NCBI GenBank assembly: GCA_001839685.1 | Contig: MLAK01000001.1 | Span: forward strand, 91,949 to 155,948 | Length of the DNA: 64,000 nucleotides | Reading direction: 5' to 3' | Source of the DNA: Tritrichomonas foetus | Lineage: Eukaryota > Parabasalia > Tritrichomonadida > Tritrichomonadidae | Shown here: positions 37,916 to 47,493 of the stretch, one piece after another | Layout: every line of letters starts with the position of its first letter | Numbering within the stretch: the stretch's first letter is position 1 | Made by a program: the position numbers and the translations under genes | Notes under the pieces: generated by a model | What the model was told of the DNA's origin: nothing | Databases searched by the model: none | The model's input: the letters and a program-made list of their open reading frames with translations, nothing else

Positions 37916-39025
37916 TTAGCAATAGCATTTTCTATGTACAATCTGTGAACCTTCTTCTCTATATTCTGCTTGTGAAATACACATTTGTGGGAATGCTTCA
38001 AGTGACGCCAAAATCGAGCCACCAAGCCAGACGCTATTCTTCCTTCCTGGTGTTGCAATGACTTTCACCTTCATTGATGGTTGAGCCAGAGCGACAACCT
38101 CTTTTTCAATACGTTCAGGTAATCCATGAAACATTGTTGTTCCACCAGCCAAGATGATATTTGCGTATAATTCTTTTCGCATGTCAGGCTGACAGTTATC
38201 TATCGAATTGAAGATCCCTTGATGAATGCTGACACACTTTGCGTCGATTAAAGAAGGATTGAACAGCACTTCAGGTACACGTAAATGTTCAAGACCAGCT
38301 TGAATCAAAGTACCATCAGGAAGATTAACTGGAACAGGTTTTGTGTCTTCTTGAATGGCAGCCTGGAAATCTAAAGCAACGTGACAAACGGTTTCTTTAA
38401 GCATAGAAACAGCAGCAGCATCTAGTGATTCTTTAGGTGCACCAGCTTGAAGGAACAACTTCTGGCAATAATTTGTTAGGTCGGTACCTGATATTGTGCT
38501 ACGCGTAATGGCGTGGGGAAGGCCGTAGCCTTCGTAAATTGAGACGGTATGAGAAACTCCTTCACCAGCATCCCAAACAACACCAGTGGTTTTCCCAAGA
38601 CTGAATAAAGCTAAAACAGCTTGTATTCCAGTATAGAATGATTTGACCTTGAATGTCTCAAACATGACCTGCATCAACTTTTCCCGATGGGAGCGTTGAT
38701 TTAGTGGCTTCTCCGTGATGAGTACGTTGAAATCATCTGGAACGATATGTAGTTCGTCATAAAAGCAGTGATACCAAATTCTTTCGATATCATCCCAGTT
38801 TGTAACAATACCATTATCTAGTGGCTGTCTTAATATGAGAAGATCCTTCTTAGCAACCGCTTCGTAACCAACAAAGAAGTCCTTATTTTGACCACCGACC
38901 ATTAATTGTGTTGAATTTGGCGTACCGATAATAGAGGGAAATATTGAGCGTGGTTCTTCACATCCTGCAAAACCGACTTTAGTAAATCCTGATCCGTTGT
39001 CTATGACAATTGTTTGTTGAGCCAT
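37916..39025 (-). CDS. Actin-like protein (divergent actin or ARP)
   Basis: A 369-residue actin-fold protein much closer to conventional actin than the ARP at 6851. It has phosphate loop 1 DNGSGFTKVGFAG (K16), the VLITEKPLNQRSHREKLMQ block, Q135 in GIQAVLALF, phosphate loop 2 WDAGEGVSHTV, the adenosine loop GGTTMFHGLPERI and the end IVHRKCYC. Two changes stand out: the second phosphate-loop Asp (D157 of muscle actin) is Glu155, and the DNase-loop region is replaced by GTPNSTQLMVGGQNKDFF. It could be a secondary actin isoform or an Arp1-like protein. ATP binding is expected; polymerisation and hydrolysis may differ. It is head-to-head with the GAF gene, 130 bp apart. Confidence 0.88.
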   Translation of the reverse strand: MAQQTIVIDNGSGFTKVGFAGCEEPRSIFPSIIGTPNSTQLMVGGQNKDFFVGYEAVAKKDLLILRQPLDNGIVTNWDDIERIWYHCFYDELHIVPDDFNVLITEKPLNQRSHREKLMQVMFETFKVKSFYTGIQAVLALFSLGKTTGVVWDAGEGVSHTVSIYEGYGLPHAITRSTISGTDLTNYCQKLFLQAGAPKESLDAAAVSMLKETVCHVALDFQAAIQEDTKPVPVNLPDGTLIQAGLEHLRVPEVLFNPSLIDAKCVSIHQGIFNSIDNCQPDMRKELYANIILAGGTTMFHGLPERIEKEVVALAQPSMKVKVIATPGRKNSVWLGGSILASLEAFPQMCISQAEYREEGSQIVHRKCYC

Positions 39026-39155
39026 TTTAATATTTCAACTTTTCCTAATAAAACGATTTTATAAACGGTCACTTCAGATTTTCGACATATGATATGAAAA
39101 AATCTTCGAATTGAATAACGTTCTTAATTACCAAAGAAATCTTTAAAAGAGAAAG

Positions 39156-42100
39156 ATGGCATCTCGTTCGAAATTCAATCTACCAGGATTTATGAATGAT
39201 ATGAACTCATATGATTTCGAACGAATTGCCGATCTAAAATCAATGGTGGAATACCAGAAAAGAATGATTAAAAGATTACAAGAAGAATATAAAATATTAA
39301 CTCAGACTGTTGAAAATGAGCTGCAATTGATTGATTCTATTAATAACTTATTTGCTTATAATCGTGCTTCATCATGTTGCACTAATCAACAATCAGTTAT
39401 TTATCAAACACTTTCACAAGAATTAAAGCCAGTAAAAGTCATATCAGATTCACCACAAGTTGTTGAACCAAATGGTGATTTATATATGCATCCAAAAACG
39501 GATGATATCATCGAAACGATGAAAAGAACTTATGATTTTCAAGAATTTTTCTATGACTATCCACTTGGATTTATTGCATTCTTTGATCAAGGACCAGTTA
39601 AATTCAATACTGATAAAATTATTCTTGAAGCTGAAACATGGCCAACAGAAAGGAGAAATGACTTTTTTTCTGCATTTTTTGAACATTTGAATTCAATTGC
39701 TTTCTTTTTTTCTTCAATGCTTTCACTTGTTGATAGTCAAACAGTTCCAATGATGAGTGAATACATCGAAACTGGATTATCAACAATTTTAAATTGTTCA
39801 AAAGTTGCTTTTTTCATGTACGATCAAGAAACAAGCGAATTAATTATGGAAAAACAACGTTTACAAATGCGGAGGCAATTAAAGAGTGGAATAATTTATG
39901 AATCATTAATAAAAAACAAACAAGCATTAGTTTGCAAAACATTCAAAAACTTTTCTAAAGATGATGCTGCTCTTTTAAAGAATAATCATGTTCTGTTGTC
40001 TGTTCCAATTTATTGTGATGGTAATCCTGCAGCAACTTTGCTACTATATGATAAAATTGGAGGTTTTAGATGTTTTGATTATATAGTTGGTGATGCTTTA
40101 TCAAGGTTTATTTCACATACAATTCCAATAATTTCTCAAAATTTCGATCGCAAACAATGTATTGAAGTTTTTCAAAATTCACTTGATACTTTTCTCCAAC
40201 TTGTAAGTGCGCAAGACATTGCATCGTTCCAAAGAGTTATACCAACCACATTTTATAAGCATTTCCAATGTGAACATTTTAAAATTTATAAAGTTTCAAA
40301 AGATTTACAAACTTTTTCACAAGTTTCAAGCGATAATTCAAAACATGGATCATTTCCAACAAATGTTGGAATCATTGGACAGTGTATTTCCCAAAAAACA
40401 CCAATTCGAATGACTTCTCCCGAACTTTCTGTTTCTTTTGTTGCTGCTGTTGATCGTCCGACTCCCACCACAATTTCCAAATCTCTACTTACTTGCCCAG
40501 TTCTTGATAAAGATGGAATCGTTCGATTTGTTATAGCTTTATTCAATAAGAAAAATCTTGCATCTTTTTCTGTAATTGATTTAGAGCGATTAAGAATGGT
40601 TTGTGCTAATTTAAATAACATTTTAACTTCTGTTTTAGCAACTAAAAAAATGTCAATGATTGTTGAACATTCTAAAACAAAAGTAACGTTATATACAACT
40701 ATTTTTGAAATGTTGTGTGAATTATCAACAAAGGAAACAATAGCAGAATCTATTGGGACTATGATGGCTTCAATTGGAACATCTTTTCCTGGTCATTCAA
40801 TTGATGTTTATTATGTAAATAAACTTAATCAATTGGTTTGCTCATATTTGAATGATTATGAGGATCGCTTATATACAGGTGACACAGATCCAATTGTTAC
40901 ATTTACTGCAACTTCTGAAACCAAACAAGCAAAGGCTAATGATGATTCACCTTTAATTATTTATAGTGGTGTAAAAGACACTTCTGGTTCCCCAATTGGT
41001 TTAATTAAAATAACTGCAGGAAAAAATGATACTAATAAATTTTCCGTTGGCTCAATGTTTCAATCAACATTGTCTTTTGTTTCTATGGATTCAGTAATCT
41101 CCAAAGCCAAAAGTTCTGTGAAAATAAAACTTGAAAAGTTCAATACTATTCAAGCCTCTCAATATCAAAATATTCGAGATGAATCAATGTCTAATCTTGT
41201 GAAAATTTGGAATAAATTATTTGGTCCAATTCTTGAATTATTAACCAAAAAGGCAAATACATCATTTTTAATTAATATCTGCGATAATATTGTTGATAAT
41301 TTACCAATCACTCCAATTTATGCTGTTTCTGTATTTAAAGAACTCCAATACATTTTTGGTAGTATTGGTACAGATGAGGAAAATGAATTCAATAATCATC
41401 CTGAAAATGATGTTTTCATTTTAAATGAATTTATAAAGAATGATGAGTATATTCACAAGACTAAAAGTTTAATTGACTCATTTAGTTTACTTATTGCTTC
41501 AGAACACAAAGATTCAAAGCCAAAAACTATGCCTAAAAAGAATTTTGGTCTTTCTATTGAGTCCGTCAGTGAGAATTATATAAATAATAGTTCTTTTGAT
41601 GTTTTCTTAGGCAAGGTTGACATTATTAACCAAATCATGATTTCAGTATTATCAGAATTTCATATTCTCGGATTTTTAGGCATTGACGCAGATTTAGCTC
41701 AACAAATGATAAATGGATTCCAAATAATTCATTCAGCAAAACCTTTCCATTCATGGGACCTTGTTTTAGACCACTTTCAATTTGCTGCTTTCCTTCTGAA
41801 AGCTATTGAAAAGTACGTTTCGTTATCTATTGAACAAACCACAACTTTATTTATTTATATATTATCCTTATATTCAACTCCTTATTTAATTGATCCAAAT
41901 CACTACCAAGAATCATTAATAAAATATTATATAGAAAATGGTCATGGTCCATCATCATTGACGACGTTTGTGACTGTAATATCTTCACTAAAAGAGCAAA
42001 TTATTACACAAGATACAATTAACGTTCTCGCACCATATCTAATGAAATTAGAGAATTCGCAAACATTTGATTTCTTATTTTCTGGTGAATATTTTGTCCT

Positions 42101-42362
42101 AATTGCAAACTTATGTCAATTTTCGTATTTAGCACGAACTCCAGAATTATCGAAGAATTGGTGTCTGAAACGATTTGAAGAAGAATGTGAGGGAGAAGAA
42201 CAATCAATTCGAGATGAAATAATGAAGCATCAATTGGATTTTGAAGTTAGATCCATCATCCTCCCAACATGTGGTGAGTTTGTTAAAAAAGGAATTAAAT
42301 TTGATCATATTCGAAAACTCTTCACATCAACTGTATCAGCAATTTCAGGAGGCGCGTTTTAA
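39156..42362 (+). CDS. GAF-domain protein with degenerate cyclic-nucleotide phosphodiesterase domain
   Basis: A 1068-residue protein. A short N-terminal coiled coil is followed by two GAF-like domains: ~190-330 (VPIYCDGNPAATLLLYD) and ~345-510 (CPVLDKDGIVRFVIALFN). The last ~270 residues follow the class I PDE helical bundle: FHSWDLVLDHFQFAAFLL aligns with 'FHNWRHAxxVxQ', LFIYILSLYSTPYLIDPN with 'CHDLDHPGxNN', and FVLIANLCQFSYLAR with 'LMTACDLGA'. The metal ligands are gone: the second His is replaced, the HD pair is Tyr906-Ser907, and the late Asp is Gln988. GAF-PDEs hydrolyse cAMP/cGMP; this copy probably cannot and may be a cyclic-nucleotide sensor or scaffold. The PDE relation is by eye. 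The TCA-rich GAFs contain no recognised NKxnFDxxD motif. Confidence 0.72.
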   Translation: MASRSKFNLPGFMNDMNSYDFERIADLKSMVEYQKRMIKRLQEEYKILTQTVENELQLIDSINNLFAYNRASSCCTNQQSVIYQTLSQELKPVKVISDSPQVVEPNGDLYMHPKTDDIIETMKRTYDFQEFFYDYPLGFIAFFDQGPVKFNTDKIILEAETWPTERRNDFFSAFFEHLNSIAFFFSSMLSLVDSQTVPMMSEYIETGLSTILNCSKVAFFMYDQETSELIMEKQRLQMRRQLKSGIIYESLIKNKQALVCKTFKNFSKDDAALLKNNHVLLSVPIYCDGNPAATLLLYDKIGGFRCFDYIVGDALSRFISHTIPIISQNFDRKQCIEVFQNSLDTFLQLVSAQDIASFQRVIPTTFYKHFQCEHFKIYKVSKDLQTFSQVSSDNSKHGSFPTNVGIIGQCISQKTPIRMTSPELSVSFVAAVDRPTPTTISKSLLTCPVLDKDGIVRFVIALFNKKNLASFSVIDLERLRMVCANLNNILTSVLATKKMSMIVEHSKTKVTLYTTIFEMLCELSTKETIAESIGTMMASIGTSFPGHSIDVYYVNKLNQLVCSYLNDYEDRLYTGDTDPIVTFTATSETKQAKANDDSPLIIYSGVKDTSGSPIGLIKITAGKNDTNKFSVGSMFQSTLSFVSMDSVISKAKSSVKIKLEKFNTIQASQYQNIRDESMSNLVKIWNKLFGPILELLTKKANTSFLINICDNIVDNLPITPIYAVSVFKELQYIFGSIGTDEENEFNNHPENDVFILNEFIKNDEYIHKTKSLIDSFSLLIASEHKDSKPKTMPKKNFGLSIESVSENYINNSSFDVFLGKVDIINQIMISVLSEFHILGFLGIDADLAQQMINGFQIIHSAKPFHSWDLVLDHFQFAAFLLKAIEKYVSLSIEQTTTLFIYILSLYSTPYLIDPNHYQESLIKYYIENGHGPSSLTTFVTVISSLKEQIITQDTINVLAPYLMKLENSQTFDFLFSGEYFVLIANLCQFSYLARTPELSKNWCLKRFEEECEGEEQSIRDEIMKHQLDFEVRSIILPTCGEFVKKGIKFDHIRKLFTSTVSAISGGAF

Positions 42363-42642
42363 CTCATTTTTTTGTTTTTATAAATATTAATTTTATGTTA
42401 ATTTATATCGTATTTCTAAGTTATCATGTTTAAACCAATATAGCTTTCCATAAAATCTGATAACTTTCCATACATTTTTATAAATCTTCATTTGAGAAAA
42501 AAAATTCTTCTGATTCAACATAAAAGTTTTCTTAGAATTGTACTTAAATACAGGAAAATGGAATACTCATATATTGATATATAAACGTGATGATAGAAAA
42601 TAAATATTTTATACATAAAATAAACACAATCACATGATTGAA

Positions 42643-44007
42643 TCATGTTTGGTAATGAATACCTTGAAGCAGTGATTCTCTATTGGAAAAAGATGCAAAA
42701 AGCGCGCTATGTTCCGGTGAAGCCACCTCAAACCATTGCAGAATAATTTTTAATTCCAAGACCAACCTTTGAATCAAATCCGGGTATGGAATAGCTCCAG
42801 CGTGTGAATTCTGTGCCAAAATTTCATGAGGTGATCTTAATAAAGTATTAAATAATTCACCAATTGCCATGTCTGCCATTTTTAAGTCATCGGGAGTCGG
42901 TAATGACTTAGAAACAGCACTGATGATTGGTGCGACTAGTTTGTAAGCTGTTGCATTTTGAAGGAATTGCGGAGAGAAAAGAATCACATTCTGGTCATCG
43001 ATTTGAGAAAGGCGTGTCATTGATGTTAATGCAAGTGATTGTTCTGTCCGAGAGAAATTCCAATTGTCACCAATGGGAGATAAAATTAATCTTGGCGGCA
43101 TGGCTTGAATGAGTCTGTTTGTTTCAATATTCGCTGTAAATGAAAATTGCTTGATTACATCATCGTCAGGAAGCTCTCCTAGTTGGGAAAGAAAACAATT
43201 CCCATTTGTCATTGATAGAAGCCATTTTGTTGAGTCTTTTTCTTTTTCATTATAGAAAATAATAACATTAGATGATAATTCACTCGTGACGGGTGTATCT
43301 TTTTTCAAAAAGACACATGGATAAGAAATAATCACAGGAGGAAGTAGCATATTTGGCAGGTGATATGAAACATTTGGCATCACAATTTTCGATTGATTGA
43401 ATACATCTAAAAAGTAGATTTGAAAACCTTTGAATTTGAAATGTGACAATCGAAGATGATCAAATGCCATTTGTTGTGCCCAAAATTCAGACTCTTCTGG
43501 CTTTTTAACAATGACATGAATCAGCTTGTCGTTGCTCCAAACATCAATGTCTAAAGTTGGATGGAAGACTATCAGATCAATTTTAATTTGATGAAAATTG
43601 AATGTATCATCGTTCTGTGTAATCTGTAAAAGTTTGGATGACCATTCAACGAAATATTCTGGCACGAAATTATCTGATTTCGGGAATATTGTAATATCTT
43701 CGCACACTAAAATTAATCGGCCAACATTGAAAGCGTTTGGTATATTCGTTATTAGAGACCTCATAGCAACAATCAAACTCTCTAGTTTCTCATTCGACGA
43801 AAGAGAAAACTCAATCCTTTGAAAATTGCTCAAATCGGAAAAGCGCTCGGGATTAAAAATGCAATTATGGTGACAAAAAACACGTAACTGATGACGATTT
43901 TGAGGTAAAACGCCTAAACAGATTCTTGCATATTCTTCTGTAAACCTGAAAGCATTTGTAGTAGTTCCTTGTTCGCTCGGTAAGATACACACTGACGTTC
44001 GAATCAT
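42643..44007 (-). CDS. Unassigned protein, weak INTS13 (Asunder)-like features
   Basis: A 454-residue globular protein beginning MIRTSVCILPSEQGTT, with no signal peptide or membrane span. Alternating strands and helices in the first half (GRLILVCEDITIF, KIDLIVFHP, GFQIYFLDVF) suggest a von Willebrand A-like fold. Near the end, FLQNATAYKLVAPIISAVSK followed by a helical stretch recalls the Integrator subunit INTS13/Asunder tail, and the N-terminal FTEEYARICLGVLPQNRHQL fits its first helix. This is a weak, eye-level resemblance; it may be another VWA protein. If correct it would act in nuclear RNA 3' processing. It lies 513 bp head-to-head with the kinase gene. Confidence 0.4.
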   Translation of the reverse strand: MIRTSVCILPSEQGTTTNAFRFTEEYARICLGVLPQNRHQLRVFCHHNCIFNPERFSDLSNFQRIEFSLSSNEKLESLIVAMRSLITNIPNAFNVGRLILVCEDITIFPKSDNFVPEYFVEWSSKLLQITQNDDTFNFHQIKIDLIVFHPTLDIDVWSNDKLIHVIVKKPEESEFWAQQMAFDHLRLSHFKFKGFQIYFLDVFNQSKIVMPNVSYHLPNMLLPPVIISYPCVFLKKDTPVTSELSSNVIIFYNEKEKDSTKWLLSMTNGNCFLSQLGELPDDDVIKQFSFTANIETNRLIQAMPPRLILSPIGDNWNFSRTEQSLALTSMTRLSQIDDQNVILFSPQFLQNATAYKLVAPIISAVSKSLPTPDDLKMADMAIGELFNTLLRSPHEILAQNSHAGAIPYPDLIQRLVLELKIILQWFEVASPEHSALFASFSNRESLLQGIHYQT

Positions 44008-44520
44008 TTTGGGTTAATTAACCGCCATTTATTGACCTTTATGAGGTAGATAACACACAAAAAATAATTATATAATTTTCTAGATAATTCACAATCTAAA
44101 GAGCTCTTCACACTCTGCAATAATTAGTAATTACTAATAATTTATTACACACTCGAACAAAAAAGTAATGTAATATACCAACATCTGTCCCATTCAGAAT
44201 ATATAATCTACCTGGTTAAAATTGACCTTCAGAAATTGCAGTAAATGAATCTCTTGTTAAATTTAATTTTGCTAGCAAAGTGTGCGCTAATAAAAACATT
44301 TTCAAAAAGTGTACCTCTATCTTGAAAATGATATAAAATTTTCCATAGTTTACATTCATTTTGAATCAATAATTTTGAAATCACGGCTGAGTATATATTG
44401 AAAATCGATTTCTCAGAATATGAAACCTTTTGATTAAATAATCACCTAACATGTCAATAACTTTGTAACTTTTTCTATTTGCACAATCTTCACGAAATTT
44501 TATCTCACTCATCGATATAA
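44008..44520. other. Divergent intergenic region
   Basis: 513 bp between head-to-head starts; AT-rich, no gene or RNA seen. Confidence 0.4.
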
Positions 44521-46288
44521 ATGATTGTTCAAGACGATAATTATGATATTGGACACTACAGAGTCGTCAGAGGCCTTGGATCAGGCCAGTCAAGTAAAGT
44601 AAAACTCGCCGAAGATTTATTCTCAAACGATTATGTTGCAATCAAAATCATCAAAAAGGACATTTTTGCGAGCGATAAAGAAAAATTCATCAAATTGCAA
44701 AGAGAAATCGCATTAATGAGCCTTCTCGACCATCCCCATATTTTGCGTTTAATTGAAGTCCTCGAAAGTAATCGCCATCTTCACCTCGTCATTGAATACG
44801 CATCCAACGGAGAATTATTCGATCTACTTGTTCACGAAGGCCAGCTGAGTGAAGAAGTAGCTCTCAACTATTTTCGGGAGTTGGTCTATGCAATTGATTA
44901 TTTGCATCAGCATGGAATCTGCCATCGCGATTTAAAGCCAGAAAACATACTTCTTGATGATTGTAATCACATAAAGCTGGCAGATTTTGGCTTTGCTCGC
45001 TGGATGAAAGATGACATTGCTGAAACTTCCTGTGGATCACCTCACTACGCAGCACCAGAAATTATTCGTGGTATTTCTTACAATGGAAAAGCTGTTGATA
45101 TCTGGAGTTTAGGTGTTATTTTATTTGCAATGATTGCCGTATATTTCTTCATGATGACAACTATGATTATTTTTTTTGACATTCTTTCTGACACATTTTG
45201 TATCACATTTTTTTATTATTATTCTGATCATCTAAAGTGTTTCCAAAAAAAGATCTTCCACTCAAGTTAATTTTTTGGTGTACTTTTGTAATGAATTGTA
45301 AAAAAGTGGAAGAGCAAAATATGTCTTTTGTGGGTTTGTTCTGAAATTATAATTTTAGTTGTCATCATTTTATTGAAACATAACTAACATTCAGGGGTAT
45401 TTACCATTCGATGATCCAAATATTCGAAATTTGTTAAATAAGATTAAGAAAGGTGAATTTGAAATGCCGAATTTCCATCCAATGATTCAAGATCTCATTT
45501 CCAAAATGATTGTTGTTGATCCAACAAAAAGACTCACAATTTCCCAAGTTAAAAAGCATCCTGCTTTTTCAATGGGATTACCAATAGGTTACATTCTACC
45601 TTCACCAATACCACTTCCACAATTGAATGAAGCAGTTGATCCAAAAAGTCTTAATCCACAAATCTATAAAACTTTAATGCAAATTGGATATACCACTGAT
45701 GAAGAACTAAATAATGATCTTCAAACAAACAATCAAACAATGGCCAAAGTTTTTCATTATATGATTACTGGTTCAGTAAAACTTGAGCACTTACCTTGGA
45801 ATGATGCACAACATCATAGTATCACAGTTGTAAATTCAACAGACATTGATGAAGCTGATGCCCAATTTCTTGAAGGAAAGATTGAAAAACCAGCTGGTTT
45901 ACCAACTGATCCTTTCCATCGAAAAGTAATTACAACAACAGCTTTTCAACCACAATCAGTTTATTCAATGGCAATTAAAGTTGATTGGGCAATTAGTGAA
46001 AAAGATACAATTGTGTATGATCAAGAAGATAATATTCCTGATATTCCAAAAACACCAACAGAAATGATGTTTATGGTTCAAGAATTGATTTCCGAATTTG
46101 ATTGTGATTGGTTCCATCCTGATGATTTAAGGATTATTGCTAAAACTGAAGCAGGAACATACATTACTTTTGATACTGCTATTCAGGATATAGATATTGT
46201 AACTCTTTTCGTTCACATGAATCACGGAACACCTGAACAATTCAAAAATTTAATATTAGAGATCCGTGAGAAGCTTAATATATGGTAA
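44521..46288 (+). CDS. BRSK/AMPK-related serine/threonine kinase, two exons
   Basis: Exons 44521-45138 and 45395-46288 join in phase 0 to give 503 residues. The kinase domain (~13-260) is complete only after splicing: GLGSGQSSKV glycine loop, K42 in AIKIIKK, HRDLKPEN (135-142), DFG (155-157), activation-loop T169 in AETSCGSPHYAAPE, then ...LGVILFAMIA joined to GYLPFDDPNIRNLL. Without splicing the first exon would run into a hydrophobic nonsense tail. After the catalytic domain a UBA-like stretch (QIGYTTDEELNNDL) and a C-terminal domain (~410-503, FDCDWFHPDDLRIIAKTE) resemble SAD/BRSK or AMPK-related kinases with a KA1-type end. Such kinases control polarity and energy signalling. Typical GxGxxxxV, VAIK and RD motifs predict activity. 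Confidence 0.92.
45139..45394 (+). other. Spliceosomal intron, 256 nt
   Basis: It starts GTATATTTC and ends ACTAACATTCAG. The 3' block combines the ACTAAC branch-point sequence and the CAG acceptor, as in trichomonads where the consensus is ACTAACACACAG. Removal joins GCC to GGG and restores the kinase motif 'FAMIA-GYLPFDDPN'. The 5' site deviates from GTAYGT at position 5 (A instead of G). The length is greater than that of most described trichomonad introns. Confidence 0.93.
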
Positions 46289-46781
46289 TTGATTATTTTT
46301 ATCTATCTTTTAGATTATCTTTGTGATTATTTCCATCCTGAAGCTTATTTTTGACATATTTTTGTCAATGTTTTATTTACTTAAAATATAGAAATCAATT
46401 GTTCTTCCATCATTTTTATTTTTATTATAATTAATTCTTATCAAGGTAATAGAAATTGTTGATGAATAAGATTCCCAAATTGGAAATGAATGTTTTTCAT
46501 TATAATGTTGATTGGCTTAGTTTTCCGCAACAAATTAAGGTAAGTCATGATGTTGAAAACTTGATGACAGAATGATTTCAAGGGGAAATTAAAGGAGTTA
46601 TTTCGATATCTAAAATACTAAAAAAATGAAGAGAGAGAGAGGCAAAGGCCAGTGAGGAAAACCATACGACATGCTTTCTTATAAGTATGGAAGAAATAAA
46701 AACATTATAGAAATTTTTTAAATTTTTATTTGACAAAATTAACGAAAGAGAATTGTTTTTACGTATAAGTTAAAAAATAAA
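46289..46781. other. Intergenic region between convergent genes
   Basis: 493 bp. A 37-codon ATG frame (46462-46575) reads MNKIPKLEMNVFHYNVDWL..., and a 6-bp hairpin (CCATAC 46662-46667 / GTATGG 46685-46690) follows a purine-rich GAGAGAGAGAGG tract. Neither can be assigned. Confidence 0.3.
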
Positions 46782-47237
46782 TCATTTGTTAAATGAATCG
46801 AATGTGAATGTCATTGGTCCATCATTTAAAATGTGAACTTCCATCATTGCTCCAAATGATCCAGTTTGAATCCTTTCAGGAACATAAGCAGCCTTCACTT
46901 TATCTACGAATTGAGCGAAAACCTTTCCAGCTCCCTCATTTCCCATCGATCGGCTGAAATCTGGTCTGCGGCCACTTCCGAGTCGTGCGTGTAAAGTGAA
47001 TTGCGAGACTAATAAAATGTTTGCAGCAACATCGACAATTGATTTTTGGTAAGGAGTTCCATCGTCGCCTTCAAACAAGCAAAATGATAATAATTTTTGA
47101 ACCATCCAGTCTAAATCTTCTTCTTGATCGTCACGATGAACACCAACTAAACAAACAACGCCGCCCTCTTCAGATCCAACTGTTTCTCCGTCAACAACAA
47201 CAGAACCAGATGGAGCTCTTTGAATAATGAGTTTCAT
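46782..47237 (-). CDS. DTD1: D-aminoacyl-tRNA deacylase
   Basis: A 151-residue DTD starting at ATG 47237 (MKLIIQRAPSGSV), the universal start of the family; an in-frame ATG at 47303 would add 22 residues without homology. Signature motifs are SQFTLHA (78-84), RRPDFSRSM (90-98) and NDGPMT (138-143) with the cis Gly-Pro that forms the chiral-proofreading pocket. The homodimer removes D-amino acids (and glycine) mischarged on tRNA in the cytosol. Length is normal. It is head-to-head with the coiled-coil gene at 47494 and tail-to-tail with the kinase. Confidence 0.95.
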   Translation of the reverse strand: MKLIIQRAPSGSVVVDGETVGSEEGGVVCLVGVHRDDQEEDLDWMVQKLLSFCLFEGDDGTPYQKSIVDVAANILLVSQFTLHARLGSGRRPDFSRSMGNEGAGKVFAQFVDKVKAAYVPERIQTGSFGAMMEVHILNDGPMTFTFDSFNK

Positions 47238-47493
47238 TTGATTTTTGGTCAAAAAGGATATTAACTGGTCAAAATCCCTCTCAAATTTCACTTTATTGAC
47301 CATTATTTCAGAAAAAAATAGAAAATAATCATGTCAACAAACTTTTCTAGGATTGTTTGAATGTTGATCATTCAAATATTGACCATATAAACATTAAAAA
47401 AGTTATGTCTTAATGATCAAAATATTTTTGAAGAATAAAAAGAGAATTGTGAATGAAAACCGTTTATAATTCAAAGAAACCACCCCATATAAC

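Noticed and set aside
46462..46575. 37-codon ATG frame containing GTAAGT
   Set aside because: Too short, without relatives, and no matching acceptor motif downstream, so it is not called as a gene or exon.
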